A stretch of DNA of 64,000 nt. Source: CAZJWC01 sp964550125 (GTDB lineage: Bacteria; Bacillota; Clostridia; Christensenellales; Borkfalkiaceae). The stretch's first letter is position 1. Every line of letters starts with the position of its first letter. The translations under genes and the position numbers were made by a program. Shown here in pieces: positions 27,508-34,613 of the stretch. The notes below the pieces were generated by a model. That model was not told where the DNA came from and made no database searches. It saw only the letters and a list, made by a program, of their open reading frames with translations. The stretch spans positions 1 through 64,000 of the forward strand of contig CAZJWC010000003.1 of assembly GCA_964550125.1 (NCBI GenBank), read 5' to 3'.

Positions 27508-28854
27508 TCACACGGCTATAACAATTCTCGTTTTAAAGACACAATCCTTGGCTGAAAATTGAACCATACCTTTATGTTTTTCAACGATATAGGCAATACT
27601 CTTTGTTCCCGTTCCTCCAGCCTCTCCCTTTGTTGAAATAGGAAATTCGCCTGAAAACTCAATATCGTCAACACAAGAATTTTGGAATTGAATATAAAGC
27701 ATACCGTTTTTATAATCGCAAGTAACATTTATAAATTTTTTAGATTTTGAGGGCAAGCGTGAACAACCTTCAATGGCATTTTCAAAGGCGTTTGCAAATA
27801 TACCAACCAGTTCAGTTTCGTGTATCTTTGAACTTTCGGGAACTGAAGTTTGAATTTTTGTTTGAATACCTAATGCCTTTGCCTTTTGTGAACATACCAT
27901 AAGCACACTATTTACGGCTTTATTGATACAAAAATCCCCTATAAACTCCTCCTCAAGACGCTTATCGTGATTTTGAAGATATTCCTTTGCGCCTTCTATA
28001 TCGCCATTTTGAAGGTAACCTAGGGCAACCATATTGTGATGGTGTAAATCATGAGTTTGTCTTTTAATTTCTTGCAAGTTACTGTTTGAAATTTCAATCT
28101 GTTGTTCCCAGTACTTGTTTTGCGAACGCATCAAGTTGATGTCATTTTCCTCTTTGATAAATCTAATAATGTCATGCAAAGTTGAAAAGATGTTTATGTA
28201 AACAACAACGATTGCAACGTAGGCAATGACAATAATAATTGAAAAATCAATAATTGAATAGTTGCTATCAATACTTCCACTTGCTAAATAGAAAGGTTTA
28301 GGAAATATGCAAAGTGCTACGACCAAATAAAAAGCAAACATAGGAACCCATGATACATGATTCCATTTTGTTTTTATATTTTCTACAATAGTTCTAAAAG
28401 ATGAGTACAAAAACTTTCTTTCCAAAACTACTGCAACAGTCATTAAAACTGCTCTAAAAACAATTTCAACCCACTCGTTGCCATTTACTTCGCCAAGAAT
28501 AAAACCTGCAAAGATTTGACAGAAGATTAGAATTGCCGTAGTTATTAAAAGTTGCGTAAAAAAGTTAAAAAGTACAACAAAAATGTTATCCTTCTCCAAT
28601 AAGAAAAGAATAACAAAAGAGGGTATGATAATCAAGGCACACATAAAGCCCACGTATCCCCAACATCCTTGAGGAATAACGAAAGCCACCAAGATAATAT
28701 TCAAAAGCAAAGCGACACAAGTTGATACACTCACAATCAAAATGCTCATTTTTTTATTATGTTTTGATTCAACTAAAGTTAAAAGCAGTGCAATAGTACC
28801 TATTAAAAGTAAGCATTGTCTTAATACGACTACGAAAGTACTTGACTCAAGCAT
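27508..28854 (-). CDS. AgrC-like sensor histidine kinase (GHKL)
   Basis: A 448-residue kinase. Residues 1-225 hold six or seven membrane helices forming the sensor. QTHDLHHHNMVALGYL carries the likely phosphoacceptor His268. The GHKL ATPase part has NAFENAIEGC (N box) and GEAGGTGTKSIAYIVEKHKG (G boxes). Such kinases usually sense peptides or envelope cues. No AgrB or AgrD gene is visible nearby, so the signal is unknown. It lies 17 bp after the response regulator gene, in one unit. Its stop is about 195 bp upstream of the first fibre gene. Confidence 0.9.
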   Translation of the reverse strand: MLESSTFVVVLRQCLLLIGTIALLLTLVESKHNKKMSILIVSVSTCVALLLNIILVAFVIPQGCWGYVGFMCALIIIPSFVILFLLEKDNIFVVLFNFFTQLLITTAILIFCQIFAGFILGEVNGNEWVEIVFRAVLMTVAVVLERKFLYSSFRTIVENIKTKWNHVSWVPMFAFYLVVALCIFPKPFYLASGSIDSNYSIIDFSIIIVIAYVAIVVVYINIFSTLHDIIRFIKEENDINLMRSQNKYWEQQIEISNSNLQEIKRQTHDLHHHNMVALGYLQNGDIEGAKEYLQNHDKRLEEEFIGDFCINKAVNSVLMVCSQKAKALGIQTKIQTSVPESSKIHETELVGIFANAFENAIEGCSRLPSKSKKFINVTCDYKNGMLYIQFQNSCVDDIEFSGEFPISTKGEAGGTGTKSIAYIVEKHKGMVQFSAKDCVFKTRIVIAV

Positions 28855-28871
28855 TAAATTTCTCCCCTGTA

Positions 28872-29588
28872 TTAATTAAACATATAATCCATATATTTTT
28901 GTCTTATATCTTTATACGAGCCACGGATAATGGGAATAATCGCCTCGTTATCCATAACTATCTCTTTTGAATTAATTTCCTTGATATGCTTCATACCAAC
29001 AATATAACTTATGCCACAGCGTATAAAGCCCTTTTCTTCTCCAAGCATTTGGAACAACTCGTCCCCTTTTAATCTTACCTCGTGGACAGTTCCATCACGC
29101 ATATTGATAGATTGATAATGTCTGTTCGTGCAAGAAAATAAAATATCCTGCGTATTCAGTTTCAAAACGCCGTTCGTAGTTTTAACTACGATATTTTCAT
29201 TGATTTGTGTATTTTTGCAAATAGCCTTTTCAAGCACATCAATTATTTGTTGATTAGTATAAGGTTTAGTGATATATTGCATTGCTTCAAGTGCGTATGC
29301 GTCTACGGCGTGGGCTCTTGAAGTGGTTAAAAATATAATATCACAAACTTCCTTTCTGTTCCTAACTTCTTTTGCAAGTTCTGTACCCAACATACCTTGC
29401 ATATACACATCAAGGAATAAAATATCAAACCCTCCGTTCTTTTCAACATAGTCAAGCAACTCGGACGGGTTTGTAAAAGCCTTTACTGAAATTTTTAAAT
29501 CACGATGAGTTGAAATGTATTCCTCCAAATAAGATGTCATCTTTTGGGTTTCACGCACTTCATCATCGCAAACACCTATCCTTATCAT
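28872..29588 (-). CDS. AgrA-like LytTR response regulator
   Basis: A 238-residue regulator: receiver domain (1-125) with acidic pair DD (8-9), phosphoacceptor Asp60 in FLDVYMQG and TTS near 87-89, followed by a LytTR DNA-binding domain (about 140-238). AAGGGG precedes the ATG. It is first in a two-gene unit with the kinase. The paired direct repeats in front of the fibre operon are its most likely target, and LytTR proteins usually bind two direct repeats about two turns apart. Confidence 0.9.
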   Translation of the reverse strand: MIRIGVCDDEVRETQKMTSYLEEYISTHRDLKISVKAFTNPSELLDYVEKNGGFDILFLDVYMQGMLGTELAKEVRNRKEVCDIIFLTTSRAHAVDAYALEAMQYITKPYTNQQIIDVLEKAICKNTQINENIVVKTTNGVLKLNTQDILFSCTNRHYQSINMRDGTVHEVRLKGDELFQMLGEEKGFIRCGISYIVGMKHIKEINSKEIVMDNEAIIPIIRGSYKDIRQKYMDYMFN

Positions 29589-29641
29589 ATAAACCCCTTA
29601 AAATAAATTATGTGTTATTTAAAAATACACACCATAACATA

Positions 29642-29670
29642 ATTTTATCACATCAGTACACAAAAAACAA
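29642..29670 (-). promoter_or_regulatory. Candidate promoter of the two-component unit
   Basis: On the minus strand TTGTTT (29665-29670), 17 bp, TAAAAT (29642-29647). A second possible -35, TTGACA, lies further upstream with a poorer -10. The rest of 29589-29840 holds no supported gene. Confidence 0.35.
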
Positions 29671-29840
29671 GAAATACACACAATATTTTTGTGATTTGTC
29701 AAATGATTTTCAGCATTTTTTTGAAAATATTTTATTTTTTCTAATCTAATTGTATTTATTTGGGTGTTTTGCATTAAATTTTCCATACTTATATGATACT
29801 GAACTCGTTTTTTTAAGTCAACTAAATTAAAAAGAAACAC

Positions 29841-29869
29841 AAAAAAGTATTCCCCCTATATAGGGGGAA
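29841..29869 (-). terminator. Terminator after the transposase gene
   Basis: A perfect 20-bp palindrome, ttccccctat/atagggggaa (29850-29869), is followed on the minus strand by TACTTTTTT. It lies 28 bp past the transposase stop. Confidence 0.65.
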
Positions 29870-29897
29870 CTCGCCCCTCTTGTGCTATTTTGTCGTT

Positions 29898-30938
29898 TTA
29901 GGCTGCGTACACTTGCCTTATCGTTTTCGGTTTCTTTATAAACCTTATACAGTGTTCTTCTTTCTTTTCTCTCAAAAGTTCCAGCAGGTCTTGTCTTTTT
30001 TGAAGTGGCGACCACCATACTTTTTTACCTTCTCGGTTTGTAAGCGATGTGTGTGGCTTTTGATTGTATCGTATATTCCATTGAAGCATTTGTCTTTTTA
30101 GGTCTGCGTAGTTTTTGAATTTCAAATGGTCATAGAAGAACTCTTGATCAGTTCGGTGGCTTCTTTCAACCTTTCCATTTAGTCTTGGTGTATAAGCCCT
30201 TATAAGTTGGTGCTTGATATGTAATTTGGCACACAAAATATCCAGTGCGTGAACTTTTGGCTCTTTCTGGTTGGGTTTCTTTATATTTGTGAATTCCGAG
30301 CCATTGTCTGTTTGTATTATGCTTGGCAAATAGCCGAAGTATGTTATTGCTCTTTTTACAAAGTCTATTGTTGCAGTTATGGTGTGCTCATCGTATGGGT
30401 ATATAAATCTTTCCCTTGTGGCTTCGTCTATCATAGTATACTGGAAGTATTTATTTTCGTGCCCGTATAAAATTTCGCCCACATAACACTCTTTTGGAAC
30501 AAACTTGACATCCATTTGCCACTTAACTCCCAGCATTTCTGGTGTATCGTATGGCTTTGGTATGTATTTTTGTATTTCCTTGTGTGGTCTTATGTTGTGT
30601 CTTAACACATAATTATAAAACCCACCAAAACTGCGCTTATAAGCGTATTTATCACGCAAAATACCATAAGCCTCACAGTAGGACATATTTGGCTTTGATA
30701 GAACTTTTCGTATTTGTTCCACTTCTATATCTGTGTGTTGGTTTGGGTGTATGGTTTCGATTCGGCTTGTCCTATTTTCTAAACTTTGAAGCGTGCCATC
30801 ATATCGTGCCTTCCATCTCCACAACGATCGCTCTGTGCATTTACACTTTTGGCAAACTTTCATTACTGGCATTTTTTCTTCCAGCCATAATTTTAGCGCA
30901 TATCTCTTTTGGTATGCTGTAAAACTTACGCCTTGCAT
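29898..30938 (-). CDS. IS481-family-like DDE transposase
   Basis: 346 aa from the ATG at 30938, which follows GAGGTGG; an in-frame ATG at 30977 lies within the promoter region. The N-terminus has a helix-turn-helix (LKLWLEEKMPVMKVCQKCKCTERSLWRW is split here only by length limits: LWLEEKMPVMKVC then TERSLWRW). The rve-type catalytic core has WQMDVKFVP (first Asp), IQTDNGSEF (second Asp) and a Glu in LNGKVERSHR, so the DDE triad is intact. It is full length and probably functional. It may mark the edge of the phage insertion. Confidence 0.85.
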   Translation of the reverse strand: MQGVSFTAYQKRYALKLWLEEKMPVMKVCQKCKCTERSLWRWKARYDGTLQSLENRTSRIETIHPNQHTDIEVEQIRKVLSKPNMSYCEAYGILRDKYAYKRSFGGFYNYVLRHNIRPHKEIQKYIPKPYDTPEMLGVKWQMDVKFVPKECYVGEILYGHENKYFQYTMIDEATRERFIYPYDEHTITATIDFVKRAITYFGYLPSIIQTDNGSEFTNIKKPNQKEPKVHALDILCAKLHIKHQLIRAYTPRLNGKVERSHRTDQEFFYDHLKFKNYADLKRQMLQWNIRYNQKPHTSLTNREGKKVWWSPLQKRQDLLELLREKKEEHCIRFIKKPKTIRQVYAA

Positions 30939-30959
30939 ATTCCACCTCTCTTTTGCCCG

Positions 30960-30988
30960 ATTATACAATTTTTGCACGCAAATATCAA
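30960..30988 (-). promoter_or_regulatory. Transposase promoter
   Basis: On the minus strand TTGATA (30983-30988), 17-bp spacer, TATAAT (30960-30965). Confidence 0.75.
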
Positions 30989-30995
30989 TACCAAT

Positions 30996-31030
30996 AAAAA
31001 AATAGGCAAGCCTTCACGACCTGCCTATTT
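30996..31030 (-). terminator. Terminator at the end of the DGR/tail unit
   Basis: aataggca (31001-31008) pairs with tgcctatt (31022-31029); on the minus strand it is followed by TTTTTT. It comes 3 bp after the stop of the 83-aa gene and ends the leftward phage transcription. Confidence 0.85.
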
Positions 31031-31032
31031 GC

Positions 31033-31284
31033 TTATTTTTCTTCGATTTTTTCAAAAATGTTGTTATAGATTTCTTGGTTGACAATGTTTTCTCCATCGT
31101 CTTCAATGCTTGGATTTGCACCTACACCTAAGTAATACCATTTGCCATCATCTCCGTAGTAATACCATTTGCCATTTTCGTATTTGTGCTTGTCGTTAAT
31201 GACTAATACTCCATTGCTGATTGTTACAAATGCTTTTGCTGTTCCTTCCTGTGTTAGCACAGGCTCTGACTTAGTTATAAACAT
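31033..31284 (-). CDS. Small protein coupled to the DGR reverse transcriptase, 83 aa
   Basis: The ATG at 31284 follows AGGAGG. The first 14 bp overlap the end of the reverse transcriptase gene, so translation is probably coupled. The middle carries a short tandem repeat, GKWYYYGDD/GKWYYLGVG, reminiscent of aromatic wall- or ligand-binding repeats, and the C-terminus is acidic. I do not recognise a family. Its position as last gene of the retroelement makes it a candidate accessory factor or a passenger at the phage end. Confidence 0.65.
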   Translation of the reverse strand: MFITKSEPVLTQEGTAKAFVTISNGVLVINDKHKYENGKWYYYGDDGKWYYLGVGANPSIEDDGENIVNQEIYNNIFEKIEEK

Positions 31285-32266
31285 AATCGTATAACCTCCT
31301 ATTATTAAAAAATTTAATGAAGCCACTTGTAGATGATTTGTATCTTTCTACTGCTTCTGGTGTTGCGATTTTCTGTATTTTACGGTATCGCTTCCTTAAC
31401 CGTTTTAGTGTTGTATGGCTTGGCTTTGTCTTTACATAACCTGTCGGTTTCAAAGTCCAGTGCCTATTTAAGAACATAAAACCTTTATCAATGCGTGATA
31501 TTCTTGTTTTCTTCAAATTAAGGTTTATTTCCAATTCTTCGCTAAATCTTATAAGTGTTTGCAGGCACTCTTTTAATTTTTCCTTTGAAGAACTTATAAT
31601 ATACCCATCGTCCATATAACGCCCGTAGTATTTCATTTTGTGTTGTTCTTTTATGTAATGATCCATATCGTTGGTATAAAATAAAGCACTTACTTGCGAT
31701 ATTTGGCTTCCAAGCCCCAGCCCTTTATCTCCTTCAAAACAATTAACAAAGTATTTATATAGATTATATAACCTATCATCTATTATAACCTTTCTCGCTT
31801 TTTGAAGTAGTATTTCGTGGTTTATACTGTCGAAGAACTTTGAAAAGTCAAAGGTTAGGATATACCCTTCGTTTGTTTTGTGTTCTCGGTAGTATTGTTG
31901 CAAGTGTGCCTTTAACCTGTGGGCTGTAAACATTAAGCCTTTATTTTTCATACACGCACCATTGTCGTATATCAATCTTTTTGAAAATAAAGGAACCAGG
32001 AAATTATCGCAGTAGCATTTCTGCACCACCCTATCACTTATGTGAAGTGCTTTTATTTGTCTGGTCTTTCCCCTTTCGCAAATTGTGAATTTCGCAAAAG
32101 GTTTTTGCTTATATGTGTTGTCTTGTAATTTGGTTAAAGTTTCAACCACATTTTGTATGGATCTTATTTGGTAATTCTTTGTCGAAGTTTTCCAATTTAC
32201 GCCTTTATAGCAATCTTGGCAACTCTTGTATAAGTTGCTAAATGTAAAAACATCTTCAAATCTCAT
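31271..32266 (-). CDS. DGR reverse transcriptase
   Basis: A 331-residue reverse transcriptase. FDFSKFFDSI supplies the first catalytic Asp (about 140) and YMDD (217-220) the other two. GLGLGSQISQ (about 182-191) fits the LGxxxSQ motif 4 that distinguishes DGR reverse transcriptases from retron and group II enzymes. It copies the template repeat RNA with errors at adenines and, with Avd, makes the cDNA that replaces the variable repeats. AAGGAG lies before the ATG. It sits 166 bp downstream of the template repeat in the same direction, the standard DGR order (target, Avd, TR, RT). No catalytic residue is missing. Confidence 0.95.
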   Translation of the reverse strand: MRFEDVFTFSNLYKSCQDCYKGVNWKTSTKNYQIRSIQNVVETLTKLQDNTYKQKPFAKFTICERGKTRQIKALHISDRVVQKCYCDNFLVPLFSKRLIYDNGACMKNKGLMFTAHRLKAHLQQYYREHKTNEGYILTFDFSKFFDSINHEILLQKARKVIIDDRLYNLYKYFVNCFEGDKGLGLGSQISQVSALFYTNDMDHYIKEQHKMKYYGRYMDDGYIISSSKEKLKECLQTLIRFSEELEINLNLKKTRISRIDKGFMFLNRHWTLKPTGYVKTKPSHTTLKRLRKRYRKIQKIATPEAVERYKSSTSGFIKFFNNRRLYDYVYN

Positions 32267-32432
32267 TTATAAACTCCTTGTAAATTCTATAAATTCAAAG
32301 GACTACTTACTCCCACGAGTAAAGTCCATCAAGGCTTCCAATTTTTAACCTTTCGGTTAGGGAAGTATAGTTCCTTTTGCATAAGCCGTTTTCGTCTTGT
32401 TGACTACTCTGTCTGGCATAGGTCTGTAAAAT

Positions 32433-32559
32433 CAAAGGGCGACCCTGTTAGTGTTGTTCGCATTGTTGTTGTTGACATACCCATTGTTGTTCCAATTGCA
32501 GAAATTAGTAGCATTGCTCACTCTCGGAGAACGGAGCCACTGATTGTTGTCAAAGCGCA
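32433..32559 (-). repeat. DGR template repeat (TR)
   Basis: 127 bp, non-coding, starting 22 bp after the Avd-like stop. In the sense (minus) direction it reads like the 3' end of the target genes but with Asn codons AAC/AAT at 15 positions, which can mutate at A without ever giving a stop. VR1 differs at 11 positions and VR2 at 13. All correspond to template adenines. The IMH-like end GGGTCGCCCTTTG is kept in all three copies, but TR continues with ATTTTACAG whereas both VRs continue with CTTTTG. The following 166 bp to the RT start would be the spacer part of the DGR RNA and contain a small AACC-GAAA-GGTT hairpin. Confidence 0.96.
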
Positions 32560-32580
32560 CACTCTCTGGTCGATTTACAA

Positions 32581-32973
32581 CTATACACCCATACGCTCTT
32601 TATCTTTTGTTTTAATGCCTTTTATCAATTTCTCGCATAACCCTATCAAAGTCGCCCACTTTACCCAGTATTTGTCTTCGAGTGTTATGTATGATTTTAT
32701 CAATTCAAGGTGGTTACTTAAACACGCAAGGTTGCCGAGTGCATCGTCCAGTAGTTCCGTTCGCTTCTGGTAGTATGTCTTCAAGTTTAGGTTATTGGCT
32801 CTTATCAATTGGTCTAACACGCTTTGTGCTAATTTGTATGTATGAATAACTCCATAGAAGGTGTATTTCTTTGGTATCTTACTGCACATGCTTACTGTGA
32901 ATTTTAGCAAATCTCTTGCTTTTGATATGTATTCCATTTGACTTTCTGTTCTCTTGTATGCTGGCACACTCAT
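32581..32973 (-). CDS. Avd-like accessory variability protein
   Basis: 130 residues, almost all helical, with the length and character of Avd, the four-helix-bundle protein that forms a pentamer and binds the DGR reverse transcriptase. Basic patches (YYQKRTE, KLIKGIKTKDKER) suit nucleic acid binding. GGAG is 7 bp before the ATG. It lies directly between the VR1 gene and TR as in other DGRs. Recognition is by context, length and helical content rather than by a strong motif. Confidence 0.85.
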   Translation of the reverse strand: MSVPAYKRTESQMEYISKARDLLKFTVSMCSKIPKKYTFYGVIHTYKLAQSVLDQLIRANNLNLKTYYQKRTELLDDALGNLACLSNHLELIKSYITLEDKYWVKWATLIGLCEKLIKGIKTKDKERMGV

Positions 32974-33091
32974 TTTCGCACTCCTTTATTAGTTTGTTAT
33001 ATTGTTTTATCGATATTGTTTTGTAGCCTGATTTATAAACCCCATTTTCGATGGTTTCATACCAGACCTTAATTTTCTTATTATCTTGCAT
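32879..33091 (-). CDS. Small protein overlapping avd, 70 aa
   Basis: A 70-codon frame with a well-spaced AAGGAAAG before its ATG. It begins 46 bp after the VR1 gene and overlaps the avd start by 95 bp in another frame. The first 45 residues look like a genuine small phage protein; the last 25, inside avd, may be incidental. No family recognised. It could be a real short gene or a translated leader that couples ribosomes to avd. Confidence 0.4.
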   Translation of the reverse strand: MQDNKKIKVWYETIENGVYKSGYKTISIKQYNKLIKECENECASIQENRKSNGIHIKSKRFAKIHSKHVQ

Positions 33092-33104
33092 GTTCTTTCC
33101 TTTT

Positions 33105-33124
33105 AGCCCACCTTTCGGTGTGCT
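33105..33124 (-). other. GNRA-loop hairpin downstream of VR1
   Basis: In the sense direction AGCACACC-GAAA-GGTGGGCT: seven of eight pairs close a GAAA tetraloop, 26 bp beyond the conserved end of VR1. In the Bordetella phage DGR a stem-loop just downstream of VR with a GNRA-type loop is needed for efficient homing. This hairpin has the expected location and loop. Confidence 0.7.
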
Positions 33125-33136
33125 GATTTTTTTAGA

Positions 33137-34366
33137 TTAAATACAAAAGCAAAGGGCGACCCTGTAAGTGGTGTACGCAATGTTGTTGCTGACATACCCA
33201 TTGTAGTTCCAAATGCAGAAATAAGTAGCACTGCTCACTCTCGGAGAACGGAGCCACTGACTGGTGTCAAAGCGCAGTTTGTTTTCTGCGTATTCTTTGA
33301 AATAGTCATATTGTGCACCTTCATTCTCGTACTTACTATATCGAGATGTATATCGCTTATCGTTACCGAATACTTCGCCATCGCCCAATAAGAACAGCCA
33401 GTCCTTTGTTTTGATAATCGTTGTATCACTATTTGAACTCGTGCCTATATAACCTGTCCAGGTTTTCTTTGTAACCTGTTTGATATAAGGCACCAGGTCT
33501 GTTGGAAGTCCTGCAATAAATGCACCATCTGCTGATAGTGTTGTTTTTGCGTAGTATTTTGTATTTGAGTCAAACGCACCAGGAAGTGTAACCTCATCGA
33601 AGGTGTCAGTTTCGGCATTGTATTTGTAATATGTGCCCGATGTGTCGCTGGTTACTGTATCATCGTATAAATAATAACTTTCGCCAGATTTTAACGCATT
33701 TTGTCTAATAAGCGAGCCTACCCACGATATTCCGTTTGAGCCACTGGCGCTTCTGTGTGCGTATGATGTGCTCATATAAGGAATTTTGAAAGTAATTGAA
33801 GCCTTGCCCGATCCATCTGCTTTGTCATCGTGATTAAAACCTAAAATCACAGCCCTTGTATAAGTTGATGAACTTTGCCCCATAAACGATGATAGGTCTT
33901 TGTAATCTCCAACGCTCCACATATACTCGGCATATCCACCATTGCCTGCTGTGTTGATTTCTTCCCATGTGTAATCATTTAGAGCCTTTCCTGTCTTGCA
34001 ATTATAAACACCGATTTCTTCAATCGCAATTGAATTTTGCCATAGTTCAGTGCCACCTTTTGTCGCCTTGACTGTATATGTGTCGGCTTCGCTTACTTCG
34101 AATATAACCGTTCCACCACTCGTGCCTGTTGATTCCTGGCTTACAAGTGTTCCGTTGCTCTTATAAAGTGCCAGTGTTGTGTCTGCAAGTTCTGCTGCAA
34201 TAATTGCAATACTTGCACCACCTCCACCTTGTGGTATGCTCTGCACCCCTTTGACAAGTTCTGGAAGCGATACATTGATATTTGCTTGTGTAATTGTGCC
34301 ACCCTTTTCAATGATGGCGTTTTTGATTTTTTGTATTTCTTTGAATACATCTTGTTGTGTTGCCAT
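33137..34366 (-). CDS. DGR target protein 1: tail-associated, Ig-like plus C-type-lectin-like
   Basis: 409 aa. The N-terminal 50 residues resemble phage tail-fibre attachment segments (LPELVKGVQSIPQGGG). About 55-130 is a beta-sandwich like those on tail tips. The rest is a C-type-lectin/formylglycine-like domain (DUF6273-like), whose last 40 residues are encoded by VR1. Relative to the TR translation, 11 Asn codons have changed (to Ser, Thr, Tyr, Ile). The fixed frame RSPRV, FC, W, GYV and RVAL is retained. It is expected to bind a host surface ligand at the virion tip and to be diversified by the adjacent retroelement. Confidence 0.9.
   Translation of the reverse strand: MATQQDVFKEIQKIKNAIIEKGGTITQANINVSLPELVKGVQSIPQGGGGASIAIIAAELADTTLALYKSNGTLVSQESTGTSGGTVIFEVSEADTYTVKATKGGTELWQNSIAIEEIGVYNCKTGKALNDYTWEEINTAGNGGYAEYMWSVGDYKDLSSFMGQSSSTYTRAVILGFNHDDKADGSGKASITFKIPYMSTSYAHRSASGSNGISWVGSLIRQNALKSGESYYLYDDTVTSDTSGTYYKYNAETDTFDEVTLPGAFDSNTKYYAKTTLSADGAFIAGLPTDLVPYIKQVTKKTWTGYIGTSSNSDTTIIKTKDWLFLLGDGEVFGNDKRYTSRYSKYENEGAQYDYFKEYAENKLRFDTSQWLRSPRVSSATYFCIWNYNGYVSNNIAYTTYRVALCFCI
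33150..33276 (-). repeat. DGR variable repeat 1 (VR1)
   Basis: 127 bp matching TR over its whole length with 11 substitutions and no gaps. Every substitution is at a TR adenine (sense strand): A to T, C or G. The repeat ends shortly before the stop codon of the tail protein and is followed by CTTTTG and the GAAA hairpin. Confidence 0.96.
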
Positions 34367-34370
34367 TGTT

Positions 34371-34613
34371 TTATTCTCCTTCTTCTAATTGATAAGTCCC
34401 ATTTAGTAATTGCTCGCATACTTGGGTTGGGAAATACCCATAATTGCCATTAAGTAACAAATCATAGCAATCGGTTTGAATATACGCCGATTCGTCCCCT
34501 GTCGAAATTGTCAAAATTTCATCTGGGAAGTCGCTTGCCATTATTGTGTAGGTCGTGTTTTTCTTATCCCTTATGGCATTTGCGATGTTTGTAAATAATT
34601 CGGTTAGTGTCAT
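34371..34613 (-). CDS. Tail-fibre-associated small protein, 80 aa
   Basis: 80 residues beginning with LTELFTNIANAIRDKK and continuing with TIMASDFPDEI, a pattern common at the N-termini of Firmicute phage tail-fibre or baseplate proteins (an AIR-K...ADFP-I segment). Its ATG overlaps the stop of the preceding gene (TAATG) and is preceded by AGGAGG. It ends 4 bp before the DGR target gene, so it is likely a connector or co-assembly partner of that protein. Confidence 0.7.
   Translation of the reverse strand: MTLTELFTNIANAIRDKKNTTYTIMASDFPDEILTISTGDESAYIQTDCYDLLLNGNYGYFPTQVCEQLLNGTYQLEEGE

Larger units (their letters stand above)
29841..30990 (-). mobile_element. IS481-like element (ends not defined)
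   Basis: The span holds one DDE transposase gene with its own promoter and terminator, between the chromosomal fibre locus and the phage genes. I could not find convincing terminal inverted repeats or a target-site duplication, so the limits are those of the transcription unit, not of the transposon. Confidence 0.55.

Noticed and set aside
29619..29840. Possible AgrD-like peptide gene upstream of the two-component genes
   Set aside because: No Shine-Dalgarno sequence and no AgrD-type Cys-x4-hydrophobic plus acidic tail pattern; it lies over the candidate promoter.
33137..33149. Intrinsic terminator after the VR1 gene
   Set aside because: The following hairpin has no T-tract on the transcribed strand and is better explained as the DGR stem-loop.
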